A stretch of 64,000 nucleotides of DNA, taken from positions 11,173,752 to 11,237,751 of the forward strand of contig NW_024881301.1 in NCBI RefSeq assembly GCF_018691265.1, read 5' to 3'. Below the pieces are notes generated by a model. That model was given only the letters and a program-made list of their open reading frames with translations. It was not told where the DNA came from and made no database searches. This DNA is from Tyto alba. Lineage: Eukaryota; Chordata; Aves; Strigiformes; Tytonidae. Below, in pieces: positions 47,801 through 61,000 of this stretch (within the stretch, counting starts at the first letter, position 1; every line of letters begins with the position of its first letter). Made by a program: the position numbers and the translations under genes.

Positions 47801-50800
47801 TACTGATTGCCCACTGCTGTCACTTCCTTTTTACAATAACCGTACTATAATAAGGTGACCAGAGATGCTCACAGCATATTAAATATGACCTCATTGAGGG
47901 GTAAAAATGTTCAACTACTATTGCCTTACTTGTATCTCACACTATGGGTCAAATTAGCTTTTGCATGTGTGCATGGACTTCACTGACCTAGTACTTGTGA
48001 GAGCCTGATTTGGCTGAGTATCTCCAGTGAGCACTTACTGTTAGTATTTTTCTGTTTGTTTTCTATATGGAAATTACGGTGGGAAAAGGGCCTAGAGCTA
48101 TATATCTTCTGTTGTGGAAGCATTTTTGGTCATTACTGCGATACAAATGAAAAACATAACTGCAACATTTATTAGTGCAACTCTAAAGATGGGCTGGAGC
48201 CGACTGGAAGAGCTGCTACAAGTTCCCTGAGAAATAATACCAAGAATTTCTTTCTTAACATTCAGCATGAAACTCCCAATTTCAAAGCAATCCAAGACAC
48301 TGCTCCTAGTGGTGATCCATCCCTTCCCTTTTTAACTTCCTTTAAACATAGGTACCTCCTATAATTTCTTTCTCTCATCAACCCTTCTTTTAATGCATCT
48401 ATCCAGCTTCATCACAGTTCCTGCTGTTCTTGTCTACACTCCTAATATATCAATATCTTTCTCGTATAAGGATGCCTTGAACGGAGCAAAATTGTTGCAG
48501 GTGATGCCACAGTAAGGCTTCAGAAAGAAAAAATATTATTGGCACTTCCTTTTGATCCTTAGTGGCCACTTCAGCTGTTATATCAGATTTTATTTCAGAG
48601 CTTATGCACAGACTTCACAATACCAGAATTACCCATCTGTTGTGGAAGCAGGGCTGTTGTGCACTACAGGAAATTGTGTGTTAGACTATAGAGCCAAAGT
48701 CTAATTGGATGCCTATGGATACACCTAGCATATATACTAGTACATAACTTAACTACACAATTTCCTCCAAGGTCCTTAGCCATCCACACTGTGCAGCTAA
48801 GAGTAAGCAGTACGGCTTTTTTTTCTAAGTGAAAGAACTGGCTTCTTTTGAAGCAAAACCTTGTGTGGTGTTGGTGACCATTCACTGCAAGGTCCCACAC
48901 AAGAGGCAGTATGAAGAAGATGATCAGGTTTGGCTCCTTCTGCCCCTTTTCCCTGCAGGTTTTGCTGTGCCCATCACCCTGTACTGGCACACCATGCTCT
49001 AGGGTATGTCAAATGTACCCTAAGGTTTCTGTCTTCCAGTTAAGGTCTTCTCCTGTGACACTCACTTGAGCATCCCTAACTCACGAGCTTACCTAATTTC
49101 TTCTTTTGCATATATTTGTGTTTTCCATCCTGGATCTGATTCTAGTGTATACTCAAGTAGGAGATGATACATAGCTTTAGTGCTAGCTGTAGTCGTCATC
49201 TTTTCACCATCACTTTAATTCTTTTTCCAGCTATGCCAAGGGAGCTAAAGAATATTTTGTGTTTTAAAAGGGAATAAAATCACTCTGGAAAGACCGAATG
49301 GTTAAGAATAGAACCAGCAGCAAGCAGCATGATTCCAAGTGCCCACTTCCCTGCTTGCTCTTTTGAGAACTCATAGTCTACAAGGAACTGTTACAAATGT
49401 ATGTATGTAAGACATAAAATATGCTTTCAAGTTCCCTTCCATACTATATGTTGCATGGTTATCATCTGATGTTTTGATATAAGTTATGTGCAAGAATGGA
49501 ATATATAATATCTCTCTAAATTAAAGATGGGTGCTAAACATTGGCTATAGAGGTTAAATTACCGGGTCATCAGTCATAAACAGCTCAACTCACTGGTTCT
49601 GCTACTTTGCTAATATCAGAACTAAATATTCTACAGAAGTTCTTCAAAGCACAAACAAGAATATGAGGAGGAAATATCTGCACATACCCACCAAATCATT
49701 TCCTTTTCAATTTATCCAAAATATATGATCACTTTAAAAATCATGAATTGAAAATGCAAAGCCAGTGCAAATCTGGTAGAGGGATTTCTATCTACAGAGA
49801 GATCAAAAGCATGTCTAGGTTTCTCACCACTCTCAAGTATTACTCTACTATCCAGCAGACTGGATTTAAAATGATTTGTATGGTCACTGCTGCTTTCCCT
49901 AAAATTTTACTCTGTCATATCTTAGTAAGCATGATTTGAAGAACTGAGAAAGCATCAAATCAAAAGAGTGACACACAAAAAAATAAAACCCATGGCATCG
50001 AAATGGGCTACTGAAGAAATCATGGGTAATAAATTTCAGCAGAAACAATGTCAGGTATCAAATAGGGGAGGCATACATCTTCCTCCAGACAGTAGGATGC
50101 ATTTTGCATATTGTTTTTATCCAAAACCAGAAAAGGCAATTCTGTAGCTAAAGATTAGCCAATCAAATTTAGCAGCACAAATCAAGTGAGAATGTTCTAA
50201 AACCATTCACAGAAATTATGTAGACTCAAAGTGAGTATCAAGAACATAATTCATGTACAAGCCATAGCAAATCATAGACTAGACTATCCAATATTCATTG
50301 AATCACACTGAGGATGAACCCTGCCTTGTAAAAAGATGCAAAATTTCCTTTCTTACCACCTGTTTTTTCTAGGCAGTGCAGAGCAGGGCTGGTAGCAAAG
50401 CCCATTCACTTTCCAGGCTTGGGACTTGCCTGCTGCTGGCCTTTGCAGGGACAGGAGAAAGAAAGAACCAGTGACCTCAGAAAGTGAGCTCATTTTAAAA
50501 GCACCTAAATCCTGCAAAAGGGACCCAGGAAAGGCCAGGAGCCTTCTCTCCTCCTGTTCTTTTCTGTATCCAGGGATGCACCAGATATAATCTGGTCTAC
50601 CAGATAATGAAATATGTCTTAAACTGGGTGTTTGGAACAATTCACTGAAGTCTTCTCCTGAGCATCAATGGGCTTTGAGTTTGACCACAAATGAATTTCA
50701 GAAATAAGACAAATAGCTTCTTACTTTTAAAGAAGGATACTCTGGAAAAGAAAAACTTAATGGTTAATGTGTAACTTGGATGTATCAACAATTAGCAGGA

Positions 50801-52937
50801 AAAAAATTGAAATTGGTAATAAAATCTACAAAAATTTGCCACTCATTTTAGTTGATCTAATACATGAATTTGCATACAAATTAATCCCATGTCTAATCTA
50901 AGAGAAGATATGAAGATATGGAAGAACTAAAAAAATTAGGAAAATAATGTTTAGTGAGTCTACTCTTTTCATCAAATTAGTAAATATTCTGAGAACATAC
51001 AGCACTTGTTTAAAATTTGCTTAGCTTTTAGCATTTTTTAAAATAAAAAATTCCCAACTTGTGAATTATTTAATCACCTTCAATTCCTTATTATGGCTGT
51101 GATTTTATACCTAAGCATAGTGGTTAGCATAGTTTATTTCTTGTAGCCTACCTTTATAAACTGTAGTTGGCTTTCTCTCTAATTTTGTTTTGTCATCAAA
51201 ATTTGTCTTTTTGTGATTAAATTAATCTTGAGTGTTAGCCAACACAAATCTTGATTTGCTTAAACACTACCAAAAAAAACATTAGAAGGGGATGCAAACA
51301 TAGTCAACAAAAACTTTTAATTGGAAATTGTTTTCATATTTATTCATTTTTTATTCCTTTTCACTCAGTTCTAATATATGACTACTCAATGATTTGTCAT
51401 TTGTAATTTGTCAGTTTGGAAAAGTTGTATAATACACATTATTTTGTCTTTTCTGCTACTTAAAACTCCAGGAATTATTGCAATGTTGTTTTAACCTTTG
51501 TAACTTTACATTTTCCCCTTGTTTCTCTGTATCTCTATTCCTTGTCTAAGAAACGCAGGCAGTGATGTAAAATAGATACCGCCTGACTAGTTTTGAGCTT
51601 GCATGAGATGAGAGTTTCTCTTTATTTAGAATTCCTGCAAAAAATTATTATTCAGACTGAAAGTTGCACTGGCTAGGTAGGCAGCACAGAAAAATAGCCT
51701 GAAATGGTTCAAATACAGAAATATGTATCTTCACAATGTCTTGAAATTTCATCCCAGAGAAAAAACTGGCATCTTAAAATATGTATTTAATGATCAAAGT
51801 CCAGATTTTAACATTTCATATTTGTCTGTTCTCTTCTAGCCCAACATCTCATAAACATTAAAATGAAGCATTAAACAGATCTCTGTGTTCTAGCAAAAGG
51901 TACTAAGCAATAGCTTATGGCCACTGGAGACTGTTGTAGAAAGTGTTGTGATCTTCAAAACATAAGACTAGAAGAGTAGAAGAGCATTATACTAGAAGAC
52001 TAGAAGAGCATTTTACTCTTTAATAAAATTAAAATCATGTCTATATATAGACTGACTGATACTGGAAAGATTCAGGAGTTTCTGGAAATCGGTAACAGTA
52101 CCTAACCACAACCTACTGGTACAGCCACATTTTATTTTTAGAATCTTCTTGCCATGTCTTTCCTTGTCTGTTCTCCATTTCTGTTATTTAATATACCCAT
52201 TTGTGACATCCTGTACATTTATCTGTCAGGTGGAAGATTATTTCACTGTGGTTACTAATCATTTGCTATAGCATGGAGGATAGCTGATCTTTAAAGAGAG
52301 TCTCTTAAAAGATTCTGTTCATAGATAATTCTGTTTAATATAAATTTTATGGGGTAGAAGGGCTGTGTTCCTCATATCCTTTTATTGCTAGGAACGTTTA
52401 TACAAAGCATGGTAATATTAGTAATATTATTTTATGTTTGTACAGTATTTTCCATCTGAGCTGTTTCAAAGTATTTATGAAAATTATTTAGCATGCAGTA
52501 GATCTGTGAGGAGACTCCTGATTTCCAGTCTTATCCCTGCACAATTGGACCTATCTCTCTGATCTGTCCTGTAAGCTGTTGGAGGTCATTATCACCAGTT
52601 AAAAATAGCTCAGCACACAGATCAGTTAATGTAAACAGATGAAATTATACCAAACATAATTTAGGTCAATTTATGCCAATATAATGCCAGCATATATACC
52701 ATATATTTATTTTCCATGCTGAAGTTTTTATAATCCAAAGAGACTATTGCTGCTTATGGATGTCTCCAAAAAGGAGCTGATTCCCTTCCTCTGCCATCCT
52801 CCTGTCCCCTCTTTCAGCATTTGCTTCACTGTTAGAACCTTTTCTGATCTGAGATGGAGCAGTGAACAAGGCCACCTGCCCAGATAAAGCTTTACCTTTA
52901 GGAGCAGTGAGGTGTAGTCTATGCTTTTCTTCTTTGA
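44847..52937. other. Unique AT-rich DNA, no gene seen
   Basis: Eight kilobases without a recognised gene or interspersed repeat. Frames of 60-108 codons (for example 48664-48990 minus) have no interpretable content. A 24-bp tandem duplication lies at 51967-52014. The part around 47540-47610 resembles conserved non-coding DNA by motif content only. Confidence 0.6.
51967..52014. repeat. 24-bp tandem duplication
   Basis: Two adjacent 24-bp copies beginning ACTAGAAGA and ending in GAGCATTAT or GAGCATTTT differ at two positions. Confidence 0.85.
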
Positions 52938-53700
52938 CTTAGAAACATAGCATCATGTAGATGGTAAGTCCTTGGATCCAAGGTCCTAATCAAACCATGT
53001 CTAACCCCAAAGTTACCCTGTGTTTCCCATGGCCTTGGTAGCTGAGTTTTTATTTCCAAAGATGCGTGTTCCACAGCTTTTCTGGGAAACCTGCTCCTGG
53101 GATTAACCACTCTCACCGTGAGGACATTGGACTTTTTTTCTCATATCTAGTTTGAGCCTGCTAGACACGTGCTAGCACCATCTTGATGAGGGCTTGGTTT
53201 CGCTGTTACCAGTACACGCTGCTGACTCCTGCTCATCCTGTATCTTCCAGGCCCCCATGTCCCCTCCTTCCCAGCTGCTTCCCAGCCCGCCAGCCCCAGC
53301 CTGTGCGGGTGCTGTGTGGGTTATTTCTTCACAGATGCAGAGCTTTACATTTGCCCTTGTTGAGCAGCATGAGGTTTCCCTCAGCCCATATCTCCAGCTT
53401 GTTGGGGGCCCTCTGAATGGTGGCCATGCACTCTGGCATACCTGCTGCTCCCCCCAAATTGATGGGTCCCACAAACTTGCTGAGGGTGCGCACCATCTCC
53501 TTTGCACATTGCTAATGAAAATGGGTGAGATGGACTCCAGCAGTGACCTCTGAGAACGCTGCTTGTAAACAGCCGCTGGTTGCACCTGGGACCACACTCA
53601 ACAGTTCAGACAATTTTTCACCCACTTTATCATTCACTCATCCAGTTCGCCTTTTCTCTCCAAGAAAAATATTCACAAGAAACTCTCATCCCTTATAGGT
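52938..53700 (-). mobile_element. CR1 LINE fragment with internal deletion
   Basis: The minus strand carries two separated parts of CR1 ORF2. The upstream part (about 53600-53250) gives TLSKFVGPINLGG, IQRAPNKLEIWAEGNLMLLN and KGKC-like codons; the functional enzyme has FADD at the start of this segment. The downstream part (about 53140-52950) gives RVVNPRSRFPRKAVEHASLE, the C-terminal region. The stretch that normally lies between them is shortened or unrecognisable, so an internal deletion or heavy decay is likely. The right border fades out around 53650-53700. Confidence 0.8.
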
Positions 53701-56700
53701 TTAAAACTGGATTCTAATTATTCTTTATTCTTTTACCAGCCCTACCTTTGCTAAACCTGACAGATTTAAGAGACCAGGTAAAGTAGGTACAGAAAACTAG
53801 AATTGATGACAAAAATCACTTTCATTTTCTCCTCTCTTAATTTTTTAATGAATGAGTGCTCTAACTATAGGAAACTATAGGCAAAACACAGCTCACCGTC
53901 ACTGTGAGGGAGATGCTGCTCCTGTGCTGTCAGAGCTGAAGAACTCTCTCAAAGCCAGCTGTGGTAGAGATGCTCTTCGGGAAGGGAACAGAAGAGCAGA
54001 CAAGCTGCCTACAGGTATTGCCACCCAGAGCTCGGGGTTTACCTTCTGCCTGCTTGTTTCTCACCCCTCTGTAGTTACAACACACATCTGCTCAACTATC
54101 CATGGGGACAAGTGATTAGGTGAAGTAATCCTCTTCTGAAGTGCTATAGATATTTCACTTAGTTAGGCTTTGAAAGGGGAAGATGACAAATCAAACCCAT
54201 TCTGTCTCTCAGATATGGTATCCCTTGCTCTTCACAGAGAGCACTTCCAATCCTGATTACAGTTTTTTTAGAATAAGTATAAATGACTCTGCTTCTTCCA
54301 CTGGAACAAAGTGTTTTTTTCTCCATTTTTATTCTCCCCTAAAGAAAAAACAGGCTTCAGTTACACTGGGTATCAAAATTATCATCAAAACATAATCTGA
54401 AACAGTATGTAATTATTTTTTCATTTGCAGATCAGTCTTTGACAGACATGCCTGAAGGCAAAATAGATTCATATCCCTAACAACCTTCTAGCAGCTGAAA
54501 TCTATAAACAGCTTATACAATGCGCAAAATGCTATTTCAACAAATCGGGAAAGGCTTAAAATAAAACTCTGAAAAGTAAAGTAACTAAATTAAACTCTGA
54601 ACAGTGAACACATTCAGTAGCAGAGAAAAATGGACAGTCATTTAATAAATCTCTTTTTAATTGCATTCATTTTGTTAGAGGAAATATTTCAAAACTAACA
54701 AAATGTGGGTTGGTTCTTCTAAATGTTGCACTGAAGTAAAAACATCTACACTGCTTTACTTCTAGATATCATGAAAGTTCATCCATGACATGAGAGTAAG
54801 AAATGGGAACTTAGATATCACCCTATGATACATATCCTTAGTATACTTTCAAATTACAAAGGAACTTAGGGACAAGTTGTGTTGTAAGTAGCTAAGACTC
54901 CATTGCCTAAAATTGAGCTATGCCTTCTGCAGCAGCATATCCTTTGGGCTTTATCCCTTCAACCTTTACTAGAGCAGCAATATTTCAGATTTTGCAGTGA
55001 AACTGTACCTCTAGAAGGGTTATTAGGAGTCCCAAGTTGAGTTTTGTTTTTTCAGAATCAGGAAACTGGCTGTTCTGAAGAATATGATTAAAACCAGCAT
55101 GTGACTCATCAGGTCAACAAATGCAGAGAGAATTTGTTTCATATAGGCAGCTAGCTATCCTCAGGAACACATCAATGGCCTTAATTGTCCATGAAGAAGC
55201 GTCCACAAATAATCTGTTCTTAGAATTTACTGCAAGGACCCAGGGATACAGTGTTTTTATCTTCCTCTTCAGTTTATTTGTCCAGTTTCATTAGCCTGAG
55301 GAACAGAAACCAGTGTTGAAAAAGGAAGAAAAAAAAATTGAGTCCAAAGGGAGACATGTGTTCTCTCTTCATCAGCTGAACTCAAACCACACAGCATTGT
55401 GTTGCATTTCCCATGAAGGGGGGATGGTGCAGCCGAGGGGGTGCGAGCCCCCCCCTCCACTGCCTAGTGCACAGGGCAGCCCTCCTCACCAGCCTGTGTC
55501 CCACTGCTGGGCTGCATCACGAAGCTGGCTCGATGTATACCCATAAAACAGGAAAGCACCTTTGATCCACGGACTAATAAGATTCTTATTATTTGACTGG
55601 AAAGAAAAGAACATTCCAAGGTCCTTCCTGTGGTTAAATGATGCAAGAGTGTATGTCAGATCTGTAGCCTATCCACCAGGTAGTCCTATAACCATGGAAA
55701 AAATTATGGCATAACTTCAAAACCTTCACAAGTGCTTACCAAACAAAAAATAAAACCCAAGGTAGGAGAACTTAATACATTCAGAAACGTTTTTGGTCCA
55801 ATGAAAAGTAATATTTGCTGAACAAATGCAATGTTAACAGTAGTTATAAGATTATTATCAGAATGTTTAAATCTTTACATCTGCTGTTCCTCTGTGGGTA
55901 AGATACCAGGTATTAATACTTTTCTGATTATGTGATTATCTAATTTTCAGTTTTTGCAATTGAAGTTATATGCTATGGAAAAACATTCTATAAACACAGC
56001 AGCATCCAAGTGGAGAGTTTTCTATTACAAGCGGTACCTATTGTTTTAACTACAGCTGTATAACTGTGAATCAAAATACAATGATCACCCAAAAGATCAA
56101 AGTTAAATCTAGAGATTCACCTGTACAAAATGAAGCACAAACAGATGCTTTTTCACGGGTTGAGAAAATATATACCTAAACATTTTATCAGACTTTTGTG
56201 TTCTCCATTAAGTAGAAATACACTCTGCCAATTATGCTAACAAAGCTTAAAGAATTTAAAGCAGTAATATTTCTTCAAGATTTAACATGCATGACTCTCA
56301 GTTAATACTCCCTAGGTATTTTAAAAACTGAATTATCTATTTATGTTTAAATTCTGAAATTTATTTCATTTAGGTTGCAAGTACAAATTCTTACCAAAGC
56401 TTTTTAATCCGTTTCAGCTTTAGTAAACATTCTCCACAGTATTTCAGCTGAAGGCCTTCCTGTTTGTCTTAATTTACTGTGGATAAATTTGTTTCTACAA
56501 TTAGCACACAGGCCCCTAGAGCCAGAAATACCCTAAGTTATTGCTATGGTGCATTTTGGGATGTAAATTAATTACTAAATCTAAGTACTAAAACTATGAA
56601 CAAGAAGCTTATTTTAGGTATTAGGCAACTTGGAAGGCAGAATTGAAACTTCCCAATGGAAATTTGATGATATATATCAAAAAATATTGGAAACCAATCT

Positions 56701-57576
56701 TCCCTTTTGGAAAAAAAAAAAAAAATCTATATAAGCTTGTTGAAGTATATATGTCAATTAAGAGTACCAGACCTGTTATTTTAAACTCTCCCAGACAAGC
56801 ACAAAACATTTTGTCACTACTGTTGTGGCTATTGGTAGGAGCAAGAAAGAAATATTGTGTAGGTTTAGCTCTTTCTTCAGCCTGTGGATGTGCAGATCAG
56901 CAGAGTCAATTCCTCTTTGCATTGCCATTTCATGTGAAACATGTGAGTGGCACCACTGGGTGCAGGGAAAGTACATTTGTCTGGTGTTAGCTGGAGGAAA
57001 TCTGGCTACTGTGCTGAAAGGCAGAGGTCTTCCACCAGTCCCTGGAGAGAGATCTGGGAAGCTAGACACACAACAGCAAGCCAGGCTGCAGGTTTGGAGT
57101 TGGGAATTGCAATGTGTTTTGTTATGCAATGGAACCACGGATGTTGCAAAACTCGGTGTCAGATTAATGACAAAGTTAGGTATGACAATATTACCTTGAT
57201 GTTTCCTAAGAAAATACAACTATCTCTAAAATGCCTCAAAAGTAACAAATTAGTAGGTGGTGGAAGAAGTTGTAAAGTTGTCTGAGGTAAGCACAGCAGG
57301 AGAAAAATGGATTTGTCTACACTAACCATGGTGAAAATTTTCTCATTACAGTTAGGCAGAAATTTGTAGTGCTGTTATACAAGAAACTGAATATTTCAAC
57401 CTACATTTCTTTAAGTGTCACAAGTCAGTGACAATAACAAATGAAAGATATTTCTTAAAGCAACTTGCTGCTTATGTTTTTCAGGAAATGCATACTGATA
57501 AATTAACTCCTTCACTGAGAGTGCTTGAGGCCGTGCCTGCTGCTGGTTTCTAGGAGAAAAGTAAAGCAGTTTCTGA
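53701..57576. other. Unique AT-rich DNA, no gene seen
   Basis: No recognised gene. A cluster of overlapping frames on both strands (56643-57285, up to 147 codons) shows no motif. An A15 run lies at 56711-56725. A 28-bp-spaced imperfect direct repeat (TAAAACTCTGAA, about 54562 and 54590) is present. Confidence 0.6.
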
Positions 57577-57872
57577 AAGCCTGTCCTGGTTTGGGCTGAA
57601 ACAGAGTTAATATTCCTTTTTGGGAACTAGAAGAGTGCTGTGTTTTGGATTTAGCTTTGGGTTTGGTATGAGAAGAATGCTGATAGCACACTGATGTTTT
57701 CAGCTGCTAACGAGACTCCAAGGACTCCCCGACTCCCCATGTCCTGCCCGTGCGCAAGGGCACAGGGAGCAGGGAGGGAGCACGGCCAGAGCACCAGACC
57801 CAAACTGGCCAGTGAAATATTCCATATCATGGAACGTCATGCTCACTGTATAGAGGAGGGGTGGTCGGGAAG

Positions 57873-57874
<2 letters not shown>

Positions 57875-57926
<52 letters not shown>
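57875..57926. repeat. (TC)26 microsatellite inside LTR 3
   Basis: An uninterrupted dinucleotide tract of 52 bp, the longest pure dinucleotide repeat in the window. Confidence 0.97.
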
Positions 57927-57929
<3 letters not shown>

Positions 57930-58076
57930 TCTGGGATTGCGACTGTGGGATCTTGGTATCTCGGGGTCGCTGGCCGGGAACGGGCTGGGGATTGGTCAGC
58001 AGGTGGTGAGCAACTACGTTGTGCATTGCCCGTTTATATTTTCTATTACTGTTATTGTTCTCATTTTATTGCCATT

Positions 58077-58082
58077 ATTAAA
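58077..58082 (+). terminator. ATTAAA polyadenylation-like signal of LTR 3
   Basis: The common variant hexamer, about 135 bp before the LTR end. Confidence 0.5.
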
Positions 58083-61000
58083 CTGTTCCTATCTCAACCT
58101 GCGAGTCTCCCTTTACCCCTCCAATTCCCAGCCCCATTCCCAGGTGTGTGGGGGGGAGGGAAGGGTAGGTGATTGCCTGCAGGGTGGTTGGCTGCCAACC
58201 CGGATCAAACCACAACAAATCCTTATCACAATATTCCCCTGCTTTTACAGTTTTGTCACTATGCCAGAATTTTAACATCGTATGAAACTTATTTTTTTTC
58301 ATAACAGCACAATCTAAATTGACAGTTTCATTTCTCAAGTTGTAATGAAATTTCCATACGTGGTTCCACCTCCAGGCATGACACCATCTGCAACACTGAT
58401 TGTTAAGCAAACATTGCCACATTAGTCACCAGACAGGTATGAAATGAATGTGATCAAAATGTACAAAACAAAATTAAGCAACAGATTGTTGGGGAAAAAA
58501 GCTCTCTGAAGTTCATATTATCTAGGCATTTAAAACAGTGATTCTTACTGTTATATTACTCTGACATCGTTTAAGTTTTTCATTATGCATTAAACAGGTG
58601 ATCCCTTTTCTAATAGCTCCATTTTGTACAATGACCTGGAATAGATACGCTAAAGAATATGACAAAAAAAAAAAAAAAATAGTAATACATCGTAAAATCA
58701 TAGAATCATGCTACTGAGGTTTATCTCCTCCCTAATAGTAATAATAATCTGAATGTTGTCATTATCCACGTGATTATTTTCTCACTTTGCATTCTCTTGT
58801 TATTTTTATATCAACATTATATTGTCACAGTATCTATGACGAGTACTACTTACTGGCAGATAGCAAGGCAGCTGCTCATCACCAGCTGATCTGCCACTGA
58901 GGTCCTTAGACAAGACAGATGGATTTTGACCTGTATAACATGTTTTTATTCTTCTGGAAAATAGGAAAACAAAGGGGAAATCTATAGCCTTCTTACACTG
59001 TTTAGGTGGGACCTGTGTCAGCTCTACACGCCTTTCCTGGAAGCTGGGAAAAGTTGCTCTGTCCCATCTCTTGGACAGAGTCAGGGAATATCAGGGATTT
59101 GACTTGGGTAGGTATGGCTTTGCTTTTAATCATTCTTTTGCTGGCACTTTTTTTTTTTCTTTTTTACATAAGGAAAGGATGAGCAGAGTTTTCTTATTTA
59201 TCATCCCAACATTCAACATTGCCTCGATTATTTCTATTATTAATTCTTTTGTGCATCTCCTCTCCAGTGCAAGTTCTCTTTTTGGCATCTTTTAATAGAT
59301 GTTCTTAATACTCATCTTTGCTGTCCTTTTTCTGATCCATCCATTTTTTGGGAGCAGATTCAAGATTTGTATGGTTCATGCATCCATTTTTATCAAGAGA
59401 GTGAAACTTTCACTATTTTCCATTCCATTGCATCCTTTAGGTATTCTAGCAATTTCTTCACTTTCTTGCTGGATGGTGCATGTTAAACAGCATTTATTTT
59501 TTGAGCTCTCCACAATGAGATCAGGTCTTTCTTCTGTGTGGTTGCAATTAATTTTGAAACAGGCGATGTGTGTGAGCAATTCAAATTAACAATGCCAATA
59601 CATATTGTCAGCTTTGACACGCTGTGCACTGTTCACTCACATAGTTACTTTAGCTTCCACTGGAATTTTAGAGATATTGCCTGGACTTTTGTAACAAATG
59701 CGTATTTTTCAGCAGTAAAATTGTCAACTAACAAATCACTTCCCTTCCAACGCATGCAAAATTTCACAAAGTAGGATGAGATATATTAAATATAGCACTT
59801 ATTTCCAAAAGGAGGCTTGTGGCATTCCAATATTATTTAGAGTGGTTGGAATAGATATATCGTTAGATAGTAAGTTTTGTACAATCTGATGTGCAGTTCC
59901 ACATTTTTCCTGAAGAGTCATACCAATGAAAATTTAAAATGTTTCAGACAAAAAAATCTCAAAGAGAGCATTTTGCTTAAATCTGAAAATATCAGATTTA
60001 ACCCCCACCCCAAGTCCATTTCAAAGCCATGTTGACGTGCACATGGTATGTATTATAATAATATAAACTTTGGGTCAAAATATATTTCAACAGTTACACT
60101 AATCATTCTTTTATGTGCAGAAATATGACCATTTCATAATTTTCTGCTTGTCTTTTCAGACAGATGAAGTTAACCTTACTGCTAGCAATGGTTAAACTGG
60201 AAGAACAAGTCCAGGTTGGGGTACTATATGACAGGAAAGATGTTGATCAGTCAGGCCACACTGAGAAAGATCAGAATAGCAAAGTCTAAAAATAATGGCC
60301 TTTGGAAAATGACAGCACGAATAAAGGTTATTTAGCCTGATGGAGAAAAGACCACAAAGAGCATACTATTAGCTTTGAAATACACAAAAATCTGTTTCCT
60401 GTATGGAGGGTACATGATGTTCATAGAGAAGAAGCAATGAGTTTAAATAACAGATAAAAAGATCCAGTTTAGATATAAGCAAAACTGATGAAAAAAAATG
60501 GAACTTGAGTTAATTGTACGGGGAGATTATACAGTCTCTGCTAACAGATGTCTTTATGAAGCAGTAAGACAAATATCTGTTAGGAGGGTCATAGATCATG
60601 TTTTCAGGCATGAAGCTGGGATCAGAAGAATTTTGAAACCCTTGCCAATTCTGTGATTTCCTGCTTCTAAGTTCTGATTCTTATTAATGATGATGTTTTT
60701 TCTGTCTCATTCCATGACCACCTATTTTAGTCAGCTCTTGCAAGGGATGTTATCTTTCCCTGATTCTTTCTTTTAACCATCTAACATTTCTTCACATTCC
60801 TGATGTACTAAACAATGTACTGTCATTTGTTTTTCTGTCTTTGACCATAATGCTATTCAGAAGTCATGCTTAGAGTTTCTAATTTGCTGTTCATTTTATT
60901 TTACTGTGAATACAATACTGAAATAATCACACTGCCATAATATAGTGTAATGTCTCATAATGATTCTTCTAATGGCTCAGGTTTGAAATGGAATAATTTT

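Larger units (their letters stand above)
57582..58217 (+). mobile_element. Solo LTR 3, ERVL-type endogenous retrovirus (avian)
   Basis: A solo LTR of 636 bp with the classic avian ends TGTCCTGGTTTGGGCTG and AACCACAACA. A 5-bp duplication with one mismatch (AAGCC at 57577-57581, AATCC at 58218-58222) marks the target. ATTAAA at 58077-58082 is the likely polyadenylation signal and sets plus orientation. A (TC)26 microsatellite sits mid-element. The right end GGTGGTTGGCTGCCAAC resembles the corresponding part of LTR 2, so the two are related. The 193- and 103-codon frames across the TC tract (reading as alternating Leu-Ser) are by-products of the microsatellite. No internal retroviral sequence adjoins it. 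Confidence 0.92.

Noticed and set aside
53172..53597. 141-codon minus frame as a gene
   Set aside because: Contains CR1 ORF2 remnants and lies within the CR1 fragment.
56643..57285. Overlapping frames of 112-147 codons on both strands
   Set aside because: Open frames on both strands at once with no family resemblance suggest stop-poor composition, not coding.
57694..58275. 193-codon plus frame with a Leu-Ser run
   Set aside because: The run is the (TC)26 microsatellite of LTR 3; the frame crosses the LTR end into unique DNA.
58664..58712. Possible CR1 3' end (ATCATAGAATCATG) after an A16 run
   Set aside because: Only one octamer-like string; no CR1 UTR or ORF2 sequence follows on either side.
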